DNA of 64,000 nt from Macrostomum hystrix (taxonomy: Eukaryota; Platyhelminthes; Macrostomidae): assembly GCA_950097015.1 (NCBI GenBank), contig CATNEN010000012.1:1853501-1917500 (forward strand). Reading direction: 5' to 3'. Each line of letters opens with the position of its first letter. Position 1 is the stretch's first letter. The notes beneath the pieces are model-generated. The model saw only the letters and a list, made by a program, of their open reading frames with translations. It did not search any database and had not been told where the DNA came from. Both the position numbers and the translations under genes were made by a program. Positions 1 through 13,112 of this stretch are shown here, in pieces.

Positions 1-440
1 AGAAATCTAGCAAAGTCAGTCGTTCGTCTCCACTTTCATTTAGTTGGTTATATTATGCATGCACATTTTTTCGGCACATAGATGCTTAGCGCCTACTGTC
101 AGTAGAGCGATGCGAAAATGACGAGATAGTGAAAATTTAAAGTGAGCCATGGATGGCCTTCACGGTAATTGAATCCGTGGTGAGGCGGGTACTGTTAGGT
201 ATCTTAACTGTCGGAGTGACAAAAATATGCTCAAATATTTATTCTCTGATGCAGCCGCACGACTTCAAATAACACAATCGCAGCAATGGTGGAGTAAGAA
301 TTTGCGGGCACTTCGTGATCAGCAATGTCTTTGCTTAATTGGAAAATACTTCATAGAAAAATCCGGTTAGTGTTACGCAAATGTACGAGCTAAATCATGC
401 AATTAATTTGAGCAATTGTTGAAAGAATTACGGATTGTAG

Positions 441-563
441 AGGAAGAAGGGGGGTGGAGAGGGAGTGAGGGGAGGGAGAGGGGAGAGGGAGAGAGAGGGA
501 GGTAAGGGAGGGAGAGAGGAGAGAGGAGAGGGATATAAGGGAGGGAGAGAGGAGAGGGGAGAG
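441..563. repeat. GA-rich purine tract
   Basis: Imperfect GGGAGAG/GGGAGGGA runs on the plus strand, over 90% purine. Not coding; ORFs here are low-complexity Ser/Leu/Pro. Confidence 0.8.
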
Positions 564-1100
564 TGGTTTGAAAACTGAGCTGAAGGCTTCAAAAACCAAG
601 CACAATGCTTTGAGCAGAAGAAGGTATGAGCGCCCAGAAGGCAAGGGAGACGGATGGCAGAGCGAGCGAGACTGAAGTAGACAAAGAACAGAAGGCCAGT
701 GGGGAGCATTAATTGCCTGTCAAATCAGGCCCCAGAAGCTTTGATTGATGGACAAGATAAGCTTTGCCAAACTGGAAGTCACGCGACGTGCTCCAAGAAA
801 TAGGCCATTAATTTTTCGTTGTTCAAAGAGCAACAATTATACGGTGTTTGTGGGAAGCAGCAATTTTCCAAGTGGGATTTTTCTGCCGAGATCATTTGTC
901 TATGGCCCCAATCGAACTCACGCAGTGCGTGTGGCTTTTCTTCATGGACTTCTTTGGCTAGCATCTAGCTGGATGCATGCCAGAAGTAAGATACTAGCTA
1001 CAGAAGTCCATGATAAGAAGATAAGGACGCGAAAAATGCATGGATGAGATAGGAGAGAATTCTAGAAGTCGTCTGAGAATGTCTTTCAAACTATCTGCAT
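564..1100. other. No supported gene
   Basis: A 100-codon ORF at 745-1047 with no domain and no splice context. Nothing else seen here or in 1-440. Confidence 0.5.
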
Positions 1101-1102
1101 CC

Positions 1103-1500
1103 TATCTGCATCTATCAATATCGTAAAAAGCAAGATCGAGATCTATCAATATCTTAAAAAGCAAGATCTAGATCTATCAATATCGTAAAATGCAAGATCG
1201 AGATCTATCAATATCTTAAAAAGCAAGATCTAGATCTATCAATATCTTAAAAAGCAAGATCTAGATCTACCAATATCTTAAAAAGCAAGATCGAGATCTA
1301 TCAATATCTTAAAAAGCAAGATCTAGATCTATCAATATCTTAAAAAGCAAGATCTAGATCTATCAGTATCTTAAAAAACTAGATCTAGATCTATCAATAT
1401 CTTAAAAAACTAGATCTAGATCTATCAATATCTTAAAAAACTAGATCTAGATCTATCAATATCTTAAAAAGCAAGATCTAGATCTATCAACATATAAAAA
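1103..1500. repeat. 31-bp minisatellite
   Basis: About 13 copies of a unit built on ATCTATCAATATCTTAAAAA and GCAAGATCTAG. Most units hold an AGATCTAGATCT palindrome at their junction. The last copies degrade. Confidence 0.92.
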
Positions 1501-2209
1501 GTCTAGTCGCGGGAAAGTTCAGACAGTGTCTGGCATCATGTCCAGATGTTTAAGCATGATTGACAATCAGCCTCAAATTACGCAGCCGCTCTTCAGAAGA
1601 TCAGAATACTCGTAGAAGCTAATCGGTGGCTAGGCCGGTAGGCAAGCATGTGGCGAGGCTCTCAGACAAAAATTACCTGAGCAAATAATCCTCATTCGAC
1701 TGCTGCAGCTGAAATTTTTGCCCTAATCGACAGCTTCAAGAACGAGAAATAGAATGAGCAAGCAAGGTCAGAATTTGAATGATTTTTTTATCTATAATCA
1801 AATGTACTTTAGAAGGCCGATATAAACTGTTAGCTGCAGTTTACACATACGCGTGTTGTCGTGCTATCTAGGTTTGTACTTCTACAGCTGCTTATGGATT
1901 GAAGAATTTTCAGATTTTCAGTGGTGAACAACAATGGAGCTGCTGCTTTTAATTGGATGCCACAGAGAATTTCAAGTAGCTGATATCGAGACTGGGTTTA
2001 ACAATTAGTCTGGGCGTCAAACAATGCGACTAAAATTTCTGAGCTCTTCCTCTTGTGGCCCTCCGTTTCCAGGCTTGGAGTTGATTTCCATTCTCCCGAA
2101 CAACCAACCAAACAATCTGCTTGCTGAGGAAATTCAATTAGCCTTGTTGACTAACACATCAGTCTGGCCTTCTGTAACTGGCTCATTGTGCCTCAGTCAG
2201 TAGAAGAAA
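1501..2209. other. No supported gene
   Basis: Unique sequence of intermediate GC; I see no motif. Confidence 0.5.
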
Positions 2210-2721
2210 AGAATGGAATTGAATGGAATAGAATGGAATAGAATGGAATAGAATGGAATAGAATGGAATAGAATGGAATAGAATGGAATAGAATGGAATA
2301 GAATGGAATAGAATGGAATAGAATGGAATAGAATGGAATAGAATGGAATAGAATGGAATAGAATGGAATAGAATGGAATAGAATGGAATAGAATGGAATA
2401 GAATGGAATAGAATGGAATAGAATGGAATAGAATGGAATAGAATGGAATAGAATGGAATAGAATGGAATAGAATGGAATAGAATGGAATAGAATGGAATA
2501 GAATGGAATAGAATGGAATAGAATGGAATAGAATGGAATAGAATGGAATAGAATGGAATAGAATGGAATAGAATGGAATAGAATGGAATAGAATGGAATA
2601 GAATGGAATAGAATGGAATAGAATGGAATAGAATGGAATAGAATGGAATAGAATGGAATAGAATGGAATAGAATGGAATAGAATGGAATAGAATGGAATA
2701 GAATGGAATAGAATGGAATAG
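2210..2721. repeat. 10-bp satellite (GAATGGAATA)n
   Basis: About 50 nearly identical copies. Two pentamers alternate (GAATG, GAATA), so it is a derived GGAAT-type satellite. The minus strand gives an artefactual (FHSIPFYSIL) ORF. Confidence 0.97.
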
Positions 2722-3700
2722 GATTGCTTGGACGGATTTTGTTAGGCAATGAGCTTTTTTGAGGAGGGCCTTGATAAAATGTCGAGGGGAAGAGGGAGAC
2801 AGCATGGAGGGGGTGGCCGTTTGGGAAGGCACATAGCGGACTTGGCGAGATGGGAAGGAGGCTGAGAACCCGGATAGGGAGGAAGGCGTGGGTTGGGTGG
2901 GAGACGGGACAGATTATGTGGGGATCCGACGGGAAGCCTGGAGCCTTTAAAAAGCCTTCCTCACCATTTTCGCTCTCAGCTTTCCTATCTGCCTGCTTGG
3001 CCTTGGAAAATCTTCTGGCAGACACGTTTTCCATAGTTGAAAGAGGAAAAAGGAGAGAATTAACGAATCTAGCCGTGTCTCAACAGTTCTGCTGCGAGTT
3101 TCCGCAACAGCGGCTTGTCTTTTGTTGAAGCAAGGGCTGAGGAAAGTACACAGGAGGTAAGGGATTACGCAAATGCGAGTTCAGTTTTTTGGTTGTCTCT
3201 CATCTTTAAGTTGGTTATTATCAGTGTCTTCTAGTAATTTTCTGTCTTTTCTATTCTTAATCTTAGGGGAGATGAGACATGAGGCATCGGGGCCAACGGA
3301 TAAATATACGCCGGGAGGGGGGTAGACACGGCAAGGGGCAGACAAATCGGCCACAGCCAATCACACGCGCTCAAGGGGTTGGAAAAATGCTGGCGTAAGC
3401 CTCACCCTAGTCGCCCGGGCCAGCCAATCGCGGCCCTGCAAAGCGAGCCACCAAGAGAGAGAAAAATGAGAGAGAGATGAGAGAGAGACAGCACGCAAGA
3501 GGGACAGGCGGACAAAATTCCCATGTATTAATAAAACGAGCACCCATAGGTGGCGTGTGCGTTTTATTAATAATACTCGTATTTGATAATATGTATTTTT
3601 CCTTCTCGCCTCCGCTCTCCTACGCTCGTATCTAGTCTCTCAATTTTTACTTCTGCTTTGTGTGTCTTCTTTCTGCATCCCGTTTTCCCGATCTTTTTTC
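2722..3700. other. Region upstream of SLC38A11
   Basis: GC-richer unique DNA. The only clear element is the long pyrimidine tract and TTTTTTCTAG acceptor at 3703. The promoter probably lies in 3150-3600 but shows no TATA box. Confidence 0.4.
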
Positions 3701-3739
3701 TAGCTTGTCGATCCGCAATCCGCCAGTGCCGCAGCTTCA

Positions 3740-6700
3740 ATGCAGCAGCAGCAGCAGCAGCAGCAGTCGGCGGCAGCTGTGGCTTATGTCGCAGCGCAGT
3801 CGGCAGTCTATGGTGGCACCGCTCTGGAGATGACGGAGCGCTCCAAGATACTCAGAAATGCCGACCAGCCCAGGGTGAGCGAAACTCGGAATTCCCAGAT
3901 GAGAAAAATGCCTCGATTCTTCCTAATTTATGACAGGTCTATCTAAAATTTCTTAGCTAGACACACTCCTAGCCTTCCTGGTCAGACACTGATTAACAGC
4001 TCGCAACCAGGGCTGGGGGGGGGAGTTTTTCACAAAAGAAGAATAATTGAAGCAGAACAAGTGCGGAAATTAAAGGGACTGGGACAAAAGAAACTGAGCA
4101 GCAGCAGCAGCAGCGTACGAGAATAAGTGTTCCATATTCTAACACATACGCCGTCAGTCCTTATCGATGCCTCTAGAAAACTTTCCTTCCTATTCAGAGT
4201 ACGGACATAGGGCAGGCCCTCTACAGAAAAAAAAATACTTTGGCTATCGGGGGGGGGTGACGACGGGCACGCTTTACCGGGGATGAAAGGAGGCAAAGGA
4301 AAATGGGATTTCTTATTTATTTTTTGTCGCTTGTAGACAGGAGGAATGAATGCACGGCGACCAGCCAAAGGGGGGGAGGGAGGGTTTGAACTGAGTCGGC
4401 AGACCCGACTCGAGTGCGGAGATATTTGGGAAACGGTTTGGCTCTTGGGGCATTGATCAATAGTGGGACATGTACTGGGCTTGAGTAGGAGAACCGGGCG
4501 CTGCCCTCGGACATTGCTGGCCGCGGCAAGATGGGAAAAAAGGGTGGAAGCAGAAAAATAGGAGGAAAAATATGTTCATCATCAATTCCTTATCCCTGTC
4601 CCCGATAGAAGAAGAAAATGATGGAGGATAAGGCTCTAGGAAAAAAATTTGGTGGTGTCTACCTGTATTGCTATCCACCTGCTGGCCGATCTCTCAAAGC
4701 ATTGGCCTGTACTTGTCTGTAACTCGGGACACCCCTCACTCTCCTGTCTGTATCTGTACCTATCTGTATCTGAGAGAAAAGCTCTTTTAGAAAAAAGATA
4801 AGAGTGTTGACCGGTTTTCCCATTTTGTCTATCAGTCTCTCCGAAAGCTGTTTGCTAAAAAAAAGATTTTTTATACTTATAGTTACATTACGAAGGGCTG
4901 GAAGCAGTCCTCAATGCAGCCATAACCCAGGAGTTGGTAAACTAAGACAGTTTTGGGTCAGCTGAGCACTGCGGACTGCCGCCACGCAAGTTTATCCTAG
5001 ATTGAGTGCAGTTGTATTTACTCGATACACGATGCAGTATTCACTAGCACAAGATCCACTAATGGATTGGGCTGGAGACTCACGAGCCTACAACTGCTGT
5101 ATAGTATTGAATGACTTCAGTAGGACAAGCCATGCAAGTTAGGAACCCAAAAATAATCCCTATTCCCGAGTGGGTATACACACTGTACTTTAATTTTATT
5201 TGATCTTACTGCAAAAAGTTCCTGGGATATCTGAGATGTCAGCGATTTCAGGGATTGAGTCTGTGATGCTGTAGTGACTGATTGATTCTGTAAGACTTAA
5301 ATGACAGGTGTTGAGCCCGCAGTTTAGTATTTCTACAAAAAAGACCGGACACCACACCTGTCACCTCATTGAAGAGCTTCGATACTGGCACCTCGTTGGG
5401 CTCGCCAACCTCATCAGCGGCTCCGGACTGGGATCCGAGCAAAGCGGCGGCTGCGGCGGCGGCAGCAGAGGAAGAAGGCGAGGAACTGCGCTCCAGCCTT
5501 CCGATGACAGCCTTTAACGTCATCAACTCCATCATTGGGTCGGGCATTATAGGTGAGAAAATATAACTCAAACGCAATTTTCCAACTGTAGTTTGAAGGT
5601 TGAGCCCTGTTCAGCTTGGGCTAAGAATTTCGCATATTGGCCTGTTTACTTTGCCGAGCTTACTGACCAATAGGCGTCAAGGGAGAGCCACGGAATCAGG
5701 TGGAGCATTTCTGAGGGGTAGGGAATTTTTTACTTGGCTGTTTACTTTGCCGAGCTAACTGACCAATAGGCGTCAATGGAGGACACGGAGTGAGGTGGTG
5801 CTTATCTAAGGGCAAGATTGGCTTTCTTGTCTATGGTCGAGTGTTTTATGGTTCTATGGCAGTGGCTGCTTCTGCAGTGAATGACTGTATTCTCAACGCG
5901 ATTGACTTTATTCTCAACTTGGCTGACAAAAGGCTATACCACAGAATACAGTGTATTCTGTGGGCTATACTAAATATAAAATAGACAGCACATTCCAAGA
6001 ACTAAAAGCTGTGCAAAGCTGTGCAGTCCCAGCCAAGTTAGCCATAACCCGAAAATTAAGATATAGTCAGCCCTAAGTCTGTTGCTTCAGTCCAATCTAA
6101 AGTATATTGCGATCGGGGGCAAAGTAGGACTACCGGCTGTGAGAACACGCTGGTTGGCCCGCACTGATTAATTGCATTTATGCCGAGGTGCGGGTGCACG
6201 CCACTGTCCCCTCCGCCCTCGCCTGCCTCATCCTCAGCCGGCCGACAACTCCCAGAGTCCCAGCCCATGCATTTTAATTTGCGCCTCCCAGCGACCTCGG
6301 CCCTCCATCGCTGCACTTTACTTATTTATATTATTTATTATCCCACAACTTGCTCTCAATTTGACTCAGATTTTTTACCTAGCTAAGACAAAACGGTGAG
6401 GGATGAGTGGCAGAGCGGTTAAAGCGTTTGCCTCTCGCACCAAGGTCCCTGAGCTCGATTCCGCGGTGAGGCCACATTCATTTGGGGCGCAGACGCGGAG
6501 AGAAGGCTTGGGGGCTTGTCGTGCAATTTAAGCCCCTGAGGGCCAACCTCTAAGGCACAGTGAGAGCGTACACTGCCTGACGATGAGAAAGTCAGGGCAG
6601 ATGTACACACCTGTGTGAGTGTGTGCCTGCGTGTGCTCAGGAGTCAGCGAAATGGGGATAATTGCCTCCTCGCTGGCTGCAGGTCTGGTGTCACCAAATA

Positions 6701-9700
6701 ATGTGCCATTGCCCGCAGCCCTCCTGCAATTATTATTATTAAGACGTTGGGAAATTTTGTCAGGCACGTGTGTAGAATGAGGTGCGCCTGTGACCCCGAT
6801 TAGAGCCTTAAAAGTGCAACGGGGGATATACTGTTTCAGCAGCTCTCTATGCAACAGCTGCCGCATTAGGAATTTGATCCCATTTTTGGCCAAAAGAGGA
6901 TATTTCTACTTTGGCTGGTGTTTTTTTCTAGCTGATGACAACGGGTTCCTCTCCCCTGCCATCCCCTTTCTCCTCTGCGACTAAATCCCCCCCCCGATTT
7001 CTTCATCCCCTCGCCAGCTGCTGCGAGTGTGTTCCCGCTGTTCTCAGGGGACGCTGGGGACTTTTCGGATTGACCTCCCCTACCCGGTCCTCAGCTCTGA
7101 TGGGGCTGTAAATCTGAGCGCCCCGCCATCCGGCTTCTTCTGCAGCTCCCCCCCTCTCCCATCCCCCAATGCCTCAATTCTCCCATCAACTTCAAATTGT
7201 GCCGCTAGGAGGATGAGACGGAATATGCAGAAATCCCCCACACCGATCCCCTCCCTTTGCCCCAATTCACCTACGGCTTCGCCTCGTCCGCGCGCATCCA
7301 CTGAGTGAGGCACGAACTAGGATTGCTAAGGAAGAGGAGCAGGGCAGTAGGAAAACTGGGGATTAGAGTAGCGGGGTATCAGATGGGATTCTGAGGCACG
7401 TATATTATCCCGGCTAGCCAGACTAGCTAGCTATCCTGTAATTTTCTTCGTCTCTTTCAGAAATATTCTTTTCCTAATGCTCGATTTTGATCGCTCCCGG
7501 CCTAGCATTTCAGCAGTGAGTCCTTAGCAGAGAGATGCTAGTAGAATGTTTTAATCTAGTCTTTCCTATCATTTCTAATTCTTCTATATCCGGTTTGTTA
7601 CAAAAATGTAGGCACTGTGTACTCTGGCTAAGAGAGCCTTTGAATTTTTTAACTGTTCTAAAGACTTGATATTTTCCGCTACAGGGTCGAGAGAAAGTGG
7701 GGTGGTGGGTGCCGCTACAGGGTCGAGAGAAAGTGGGGTGGTGGGTGCCGCTACAGGGTCGAGAGAAAGTGGGGTGGTGGGTGCCGCTACAGGGTCGAGA
7801 GAAAGTGGGGTTGTGGGTGCCGCTACAGCGTCGAGAGAAAGTGGGGTGGTGGGTGCCGCTACAGCATCGAGAGAAAGTGGGGTGGTGGGTGCCGTTACAG
7901 CGTCGAGAGAAAGTGGGGTTGTGGGTGCCGCTACAGGGTCGAGAGAAAGTGGGGTGGTGGGTGCCGTTACAGCGTCGAGAGAAAGTGGGGTTGTGGGTGC
8001 CGCTACATGGTCGAGAGAAATTGGGGCGATGTCGAAAAAATGAACAGCTTAATGGTTAGCTTATGTATGTATTTGAAGGGTTTTGATTTCAAGATAATTA
8101 AATTTTGAAATATTTCAGTGCAGCAACTGCATTCTGAATAGGCCTTTCCTCATGAAGCCCTCAATAAACTAATTAGAACGGCACCGGATGCATTTAATCT
8201 AATGCTTTTCTTTAAATCTATTTGCCCGCAAATCCTTTGAAATCACATTTCCGTTTTTTCCTTTCATCCCTATGAATTAGCATGAGATCTACTTCTTCAT
8301 ATAAGTCTTAGGACTCTTGTTGAGATCTGTGCTCACTGTTAATTAAAAGCCTATATTGCGGTCGAATGCATTGTCATATTTCTAACCTGATCCCACGCTC
8401 TCGCAGGTATGCCCTACGCGCTGAAAAGCTCCGGCGTTGGGCTTGGCCTACTACTATTAGTACTAATATCGGTCATCACTGACTATTCAGTCAATCTAAT
8501 AATTGTGGGCGGAGCACTGTCTAACACTATGACTTATCAGGTGAGCCGCGAATCAGGTGCTGTTTGCTTCCGTTTGCTTAAAGCGTCACAAAAGTGCTTG
8601 CAAAAATTTAAAACTTTAATTTCCAGGAAATGGTTCGAGTAGCTTACGGAAAGCCAGGCTATATTCTCATTAGTGTCATGCAGGCAGTTTACCCATTCAT
8701 TGGTGAGTGCGGGCTTGAGGTGTCATAGAACAGATGGTTGGGTTATGAGAGCGCATTGTACAGAATAAGTAAGTTCCTTTGGACTTTTGCATGTGCACAA
8801 AATATATACAAAGAGCGTGTACTTAGCATGTACATAGAGCGTGTAAATACTCGTAGAATGTACATAGAGCGTGTACACAGAATGTACATTTTCGCCCCCC
8901 TGGGTAACAAGCTCCCTGGTTTGTACATTTCATGTACGTCTACATTAAATAATGTAGAATGCACATTTAAAAGGAATGAGTTGAAAAGTTGAATCTTAAA
9001 TGTACATTGGGTGATGAGAGTGGGGGTTATGGGGGTCATGAACGTTAGATAAAGAAGATAGTTTTAGGCACGTCTTTCACATTCTTTTTCACAGTTTTTT
9101 TATTTTATTAAAGATGCAATTCTTGCAACCTGATTACTTTACAGCAATGATCAGCTACAATGTCATCATTGGCGACACCCTGACCAAGATCATTATGCGA
9201 ATAGGAGGAGGTAGTTTTATTCACTTTTATTTTACTTATTACATTTTGTTCTGCATTGCTTATTGTTTTTTATGTTCGAGGCACAAAAATTTTGTCATTC
9301 GTTGTTGACTGTCAATCATCAGTCGTGTCAAAGAATTGCCTCATTCTCTAAAACGACAATTTTAGACTGTGAATGACCATCATTTGCTGTGAATGACCAT
9401 TATTTGCTGTGAACTCAAAATCTTAACTCAAAATCACTCATCAGAAAGTACATTATCCGACGTCTCACTCTTCCACTGCAGACCGAGTTGCTGACACGAT
9501 TCTGTCACAGCGCAACTTCGCAGTTTTCCTAGCAACCGTTGCCATCCTCATTCCGCTTAGTTTGTTCAAAAACATCGCGAAGCTATCCAAGGTTCGTTAA
9601 CTTAACTAACACATCTGCCCGCCCTAGGCAGTGAAAGAATTTTATAATGTACCAAAAACAATTCTAATTTCAGACTTCTCTGCTGTCAACTGGTATTATC

Positions 9701-11567
9701 TGTCTCATTGTAGTTTCAATGAGTATCCGAGCACCTGTGTACGCTGCTCATGTGTAAGTATTTGTGCCTATTTTAATAAACTGCAGCAAAAGCTTCTGCT
9801 ACTTTATATCGAGGCCAAGAGTGCAGAAAAAGCTCTTCTTTTTTGCAGAGTTCCAAGCGAATATCAGTGGACCTTCGCCAATTCGAGAATCCCACAGGCC
9901 ATTGGCATCATGGCTTTCGGTGAGTCACTGTCGTCACTGAGCAATAACTGACACGCAACATCCCCACCCCACTCCGCGAACGAACCAACAACGAGCAACG
10001 CCAGAAAATTCAAACCAAACGAATCGACAGCCAATACAAACATTCTCTGCCAGCCAATCACAAACCCCACTTTTCTCCACCAGCCCATCAACAACCCCAA
10101 CCTCCTCCGCCAGACAATCGACAACCAACTTATCTCCACCAGCTATCAAAAACCCAACCCTCTTACGCCAGCCAGTAAACAACCACACCCTCCTCCACCA
10201 GCCAATCACCAACCACAATCTCCTCCACCAATCAATCAACAAACCCACCCTCCTTCACCAACCAATCAACAACCCCAACCTCCTCCGACAGACAACCAAC
10301 CACCCCAACCTCCTTCACCAACCAATCAGGAACAAAATTTCCTCTACCAGCCATCAACAACCCCAACCTTCTCTGCCAGCCAATCAACAAACTATTTATC
10401 CCCACCAGCCATCAATAACCCCACTCTCCTCCGCCTGCCAATCAGCTACCCCACCCTCCTCCACCATCCAATAAACAACTCAACCTCCTCGCCAACCGGC
10501 AGCCTTCATGTGTCAGCACAACACCTATCTGTGCTTTCACTCGCTGCAACGCCGCAGTCTGGAACGCTGGGCTCTGGTTGTCCACCTGGCCGTCGGTTTC
10601 GCGATGCTCGCCTCCTCGCTGTTCGGCCTGATTGGCTTCGCCTCGTTTGCCACTAATGTTCAGGGCGACATCCTGGAGAATTACTGCCCCAAAGATGACC
10701 TAATTAATTTGTCCAGGCTCCTATTTGCGGTCACCATCATGCTCACCTACCCGATGGAATGCTTCGTTGTGCGAGAGGTGACCAAGGGGTCTTCAATCTA
10801 ACTGAGTGAAGATGAAATCATAATCATTTTTAATAAAATATTGATTGTACATCTGACAACGAGCATCTGAAATCTAATCAGGTGATCGAGAACTACTTCT
10901 TTCAACAGCCGCCTCCACTATGGCGGCACATTGTGCTCACCACGGGCATTGTGGCACTGGCCTATCTAGCGTCAATGACAACTTCCTGCGTGAGCATTGT
11001 ACTGGAGATTAATGTGAGTTGATATCTCAGGTGAATCACAGGTATTTACTAATTGAACTCATACATGTGAATCACAGGTATTTAAGAATTGAACACACCC
11101 GTGAATCACAGGTATTCACGAATTAATCATACCCGTGAATCAGAGCCATTCACGAGTTGAACACGCCCGTGATTCACACGGGTATCCATACATTAAATCC
11201 ATGAACTGCAAGTGCATGTGTACACATCACGTGAATGAAAGGTATCTATTGATCAATCACCCTCGTGGATAACATAGCTCAAATGCATCCCAGTTTCCCA
11301 TCTTCACCTGGCCAGGGCATCCTAACGGCCGCTCCGCTGGCTTTCATCCTGCCCCCGCTGTGCGTCATGCGGTTGCAGAATGAGCCGTTCTTCCGCCTGC
11401 CGAACCTGCCGATGCTGGCCACAGCCGGTTTCGGCATCGTGGTGGCCCTCTCCGGCTTCATCGTTGTTGTCATGGACCTGGCCGAAGGTGTCCGTTGTTC
11501 GCAAGGCTCGGAGATGTCCTACTGCTGGGGCAACAGCACCAAACTGGCTTTGGCCTACGGGGGATAG
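3740..11567 (+). CDS. SLC38A11: SLC38A11-like sodium-coupled amino-acid transporter, 11 exons
   Basis: Multi-pass membrane transporter of the SLC38 (AAAP) family, expected to import neutral amino acids with sodium. Exons: 3740-3874, 5375-5552, 8407-8540, 8627-8702, 9145-9210, 9482-9591, 9674-9753, 9849-9919, 10503-10777, 10882-11013, 11316-11567. All junctions are GT-AG and every phase agrees, giving 1509 nt and 502 aa. Family marks are the first helix (FNVINSIIGSGIIGMPYALK), YPFIAMISYN in exons 4-5, the VMAF-type IGIMAF/MCQHN segment in exons 8-9, YPMECFVVRE, and a C-terminal GSEMSYCW like the QEMFYC end of vertebrate SLC38A11. The N-terminus starts with eight glutamines from a CAG run and has an alanine tract in exon 2. 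A strong acceptor (TTTTTTCTAG) ends at 3703, 36 nt before the ATG, so a 5' UTR intron or trans-splicing is likely. AATAAA lies at 11762. Introns 2, 8 and 10 hold minisatellites and intron 2 a SINE. Family assignment is firm; the A11 paralogue is likely. Confidence 0.93.
5638..5800. repeat. Two-copy tandem duplication, about 100 bp
   Basis: TGTTTACTTTGCCGAGCT and ACTGACCAATAGGCGTCAA occur at 5642 and again at 5740 with diverged surroundings. In intron 2 of SLC38A11. Confidence 0.75.
6397..6742 (+). mobile_element. tRNA-derived SINE, family 1, copy A
   Basis: The head has a Pol III A box (GTGGCAGAGCGGTTAA) and B box (GAGCTCGATTCCG), like a degenerate tRNA-Leu/Ser. The body contains GACTTTCTCATCGTCAGG in reverse orientation and a conserved 3' block ending CGCAGCCCTCCTGCAA, then an (ATT)n tail. 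It lies in intron 2 of the SLC38A11-like gene. Two further long copies of the same design are in this window. Confidence 0.88.
7680..8028. repeat. 36-bp minisatellite in SLC38A11 intron 2
   Basis: Unit: GCCGCTACAGGGTCGAGAGA then AAGTGGGGTGGTGGGT, about 9.5 copies with small variants. Its length is a multiple of 3, so both strands stay open; the ORFs here are not genes. It shares a core with the 33-bp array at 46735. Confidence 0.93.
8810..8960. repeat. TGTACA-rich degenerate repeat
   Basis: AGAGCGTGTAC and GAATGTACATAGAGCGTGT recur at about 24-40 bp spacing in SLC38A11 intron 4, giving a cluster of TGTACA palindromes. Confidence 0.5.
9955..10498. repeat. Degenerate CA/CC-rich minisatellite filling SLC38A11 intron 8
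   Basis: Variants of CCAGCCAATCAACAACCCCA then ACCTCCTCCG fill the intron from 35 nt after the donor to the acceptor at 10502. On the minus strand it reads as a false Trp-rich ORF. Confidence 0.85.
11022..11240. repeat. Degenerate repeat in SLC38A11 intron 10
   Basis: GTGAATCACAGGTATT and ACGAATTGAACACACCC variants recur about six times at 36-45 bp spacing between the donor and the last exon. Confidence 0.7.
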
Positions 11568-11969
11568 AGGGGACATTGCTAATAGCGATGGGATGTGAAA
11601 GGCTCTATACAGTTTTCCACTTTATTCTACTCATTGGTTCACTGTCTACAAGCACCCATAAAATCAGTACTTCAGATTTATCTGAAATCCATCTTAATGA
11701 AGCTTCATTGATAAATGTTACCCTCTTTCAGTAATTATCTAAATTTTCTCATTAGCGATCTAATAAAAATTAAGCCTTGCTCTATCTAGTCTCTATATAA
11801 TTTGAATGCGACAAACTTGTCTTGGTGTGTATCGCTTGGATTTAGACTACAAGGCGATGAATATTGCAAAACAAACTTTAACTCAATGAAGCAGGAATGT
11901 TCCATGGTCAATTGTTGCGAGTACAATTATGAAATGTTTACTCTCTTAGTTGGTTACTCCCTTATTCCC

Positions 11970-12290
11970 ACAGAAACGGTAACTCCAACAGCCACCTCAT
12001 TCCAACAGACTCCCCACTCAAAAAGCCAACCCACTTCAACAGCCTCCTCACTCCACAACCACACCACTCCCCAACAGCAACCTCACTCCAACAGCCCCCT
12101 CACTCCCACAGCCACCTCACTCCCACAACCACCCCACTCCCCAACAGCCACCTCACTCCCACAGCCACCTCACTCCCACAACCACCCCACTCCCCAACAG
12201 CCACCTCACTCCCACAGCCACCCGACTCCTACAGCCGCCTCAATCCCACAGCCACCTTACTCCCACAGCCACCTCACTATAACAGTCAGA
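11970..12290. repeat. 17-bp minisatellite, locus 1
   Basis: CCACCTCACTCCAACAG and a CCCACAG variant, irregularly spaced. A false Pro/Ser/Thr-rich ORF results. It lies downstream of SLC38A11; related arrays lie at 12890 and 18785. Confidence 0.85.
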
Positions 12291-12889
12291 AGATGTCCCT
12301 ACCGAATTAGGTTTAACCACTGTCCAAGAAATTGAGGCCCAGAGCCGTCTTTCCCGAAGTTCAACTATCTTGTAAAATTCTATTGTGATTTTCTCTTACT
12401 TGTTTTAAACTTTAATAAAAGCATAGTATGTAGAAGTTTATTTCTTGTAGAATATAGAATCGTCAAGACAAATGACTGCGTGTTCAAACTGTGTGCTAAA
12501 TCTAGTCTACTTTGTCTTACTCAAAACGCGTTTTTGTAGTGCCGCTTTATTAGGCTCTATTAAAGGCATAATTAAAAGCAAGCTATTCATTTGAAATAAT
12601 TTTCCTTCTACTGTTTCCAGTACGCATTAATCATTTTAGTGTTGTTCAATTTATAAATACGATTTGTTTCCTGACTCTTGTGTATTTTCTGTGACGAATG
12701 AGATGCTGAAATTGCGCCCAATATAACTCAACTAACATGCATTAATAAACACTTGTTGGTCCGACGAGAGGATTCGATTTCGTGTCATTTTAAAATTCAT
12801 TTTCATACAGGTACTCTACGGGAATTTTTTTACGATTTTCGGGTCTCTGAGTGCCTTGACTCTTTGAATAAATTCTGCAATCCACAATC

Positions 12890-13112
12890 CCATAGCTACC
12901 TCCACTGCTACCTCACTCCCACAGCTACCTCACTCAAATAGCCACCTCACTCCAACAGCCACATCACTCCAACAGCCATCTCACTCCCACAGCCACCACA
13001 TCATCACTGTCACCTCATATTCACAGCCACCTCACTCCAACAGCCACCTCACTCCAACAGCCACCTCACTCCAACAGCCACCTCACTCCAACAGCCACCT
13101 CACTCGAACAGC
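12890..13112. repeat. 17-bp minisatellite, locus 2
   Basis: Same unit CCACCTCACTCCAACAG; the last five copies are nearly perfect. Confidence 0.88.

Noticed and set aside
1103-1500. CRISPR-like regular repeats
   Set aside because: Units abut with no unique spacers, and the host is an animal; the same holds for all arrays here.
2183-3034. 283-codon minus-strand ORF
   Set aside because: Mostly translation of the 10-bp satellite; no domain.
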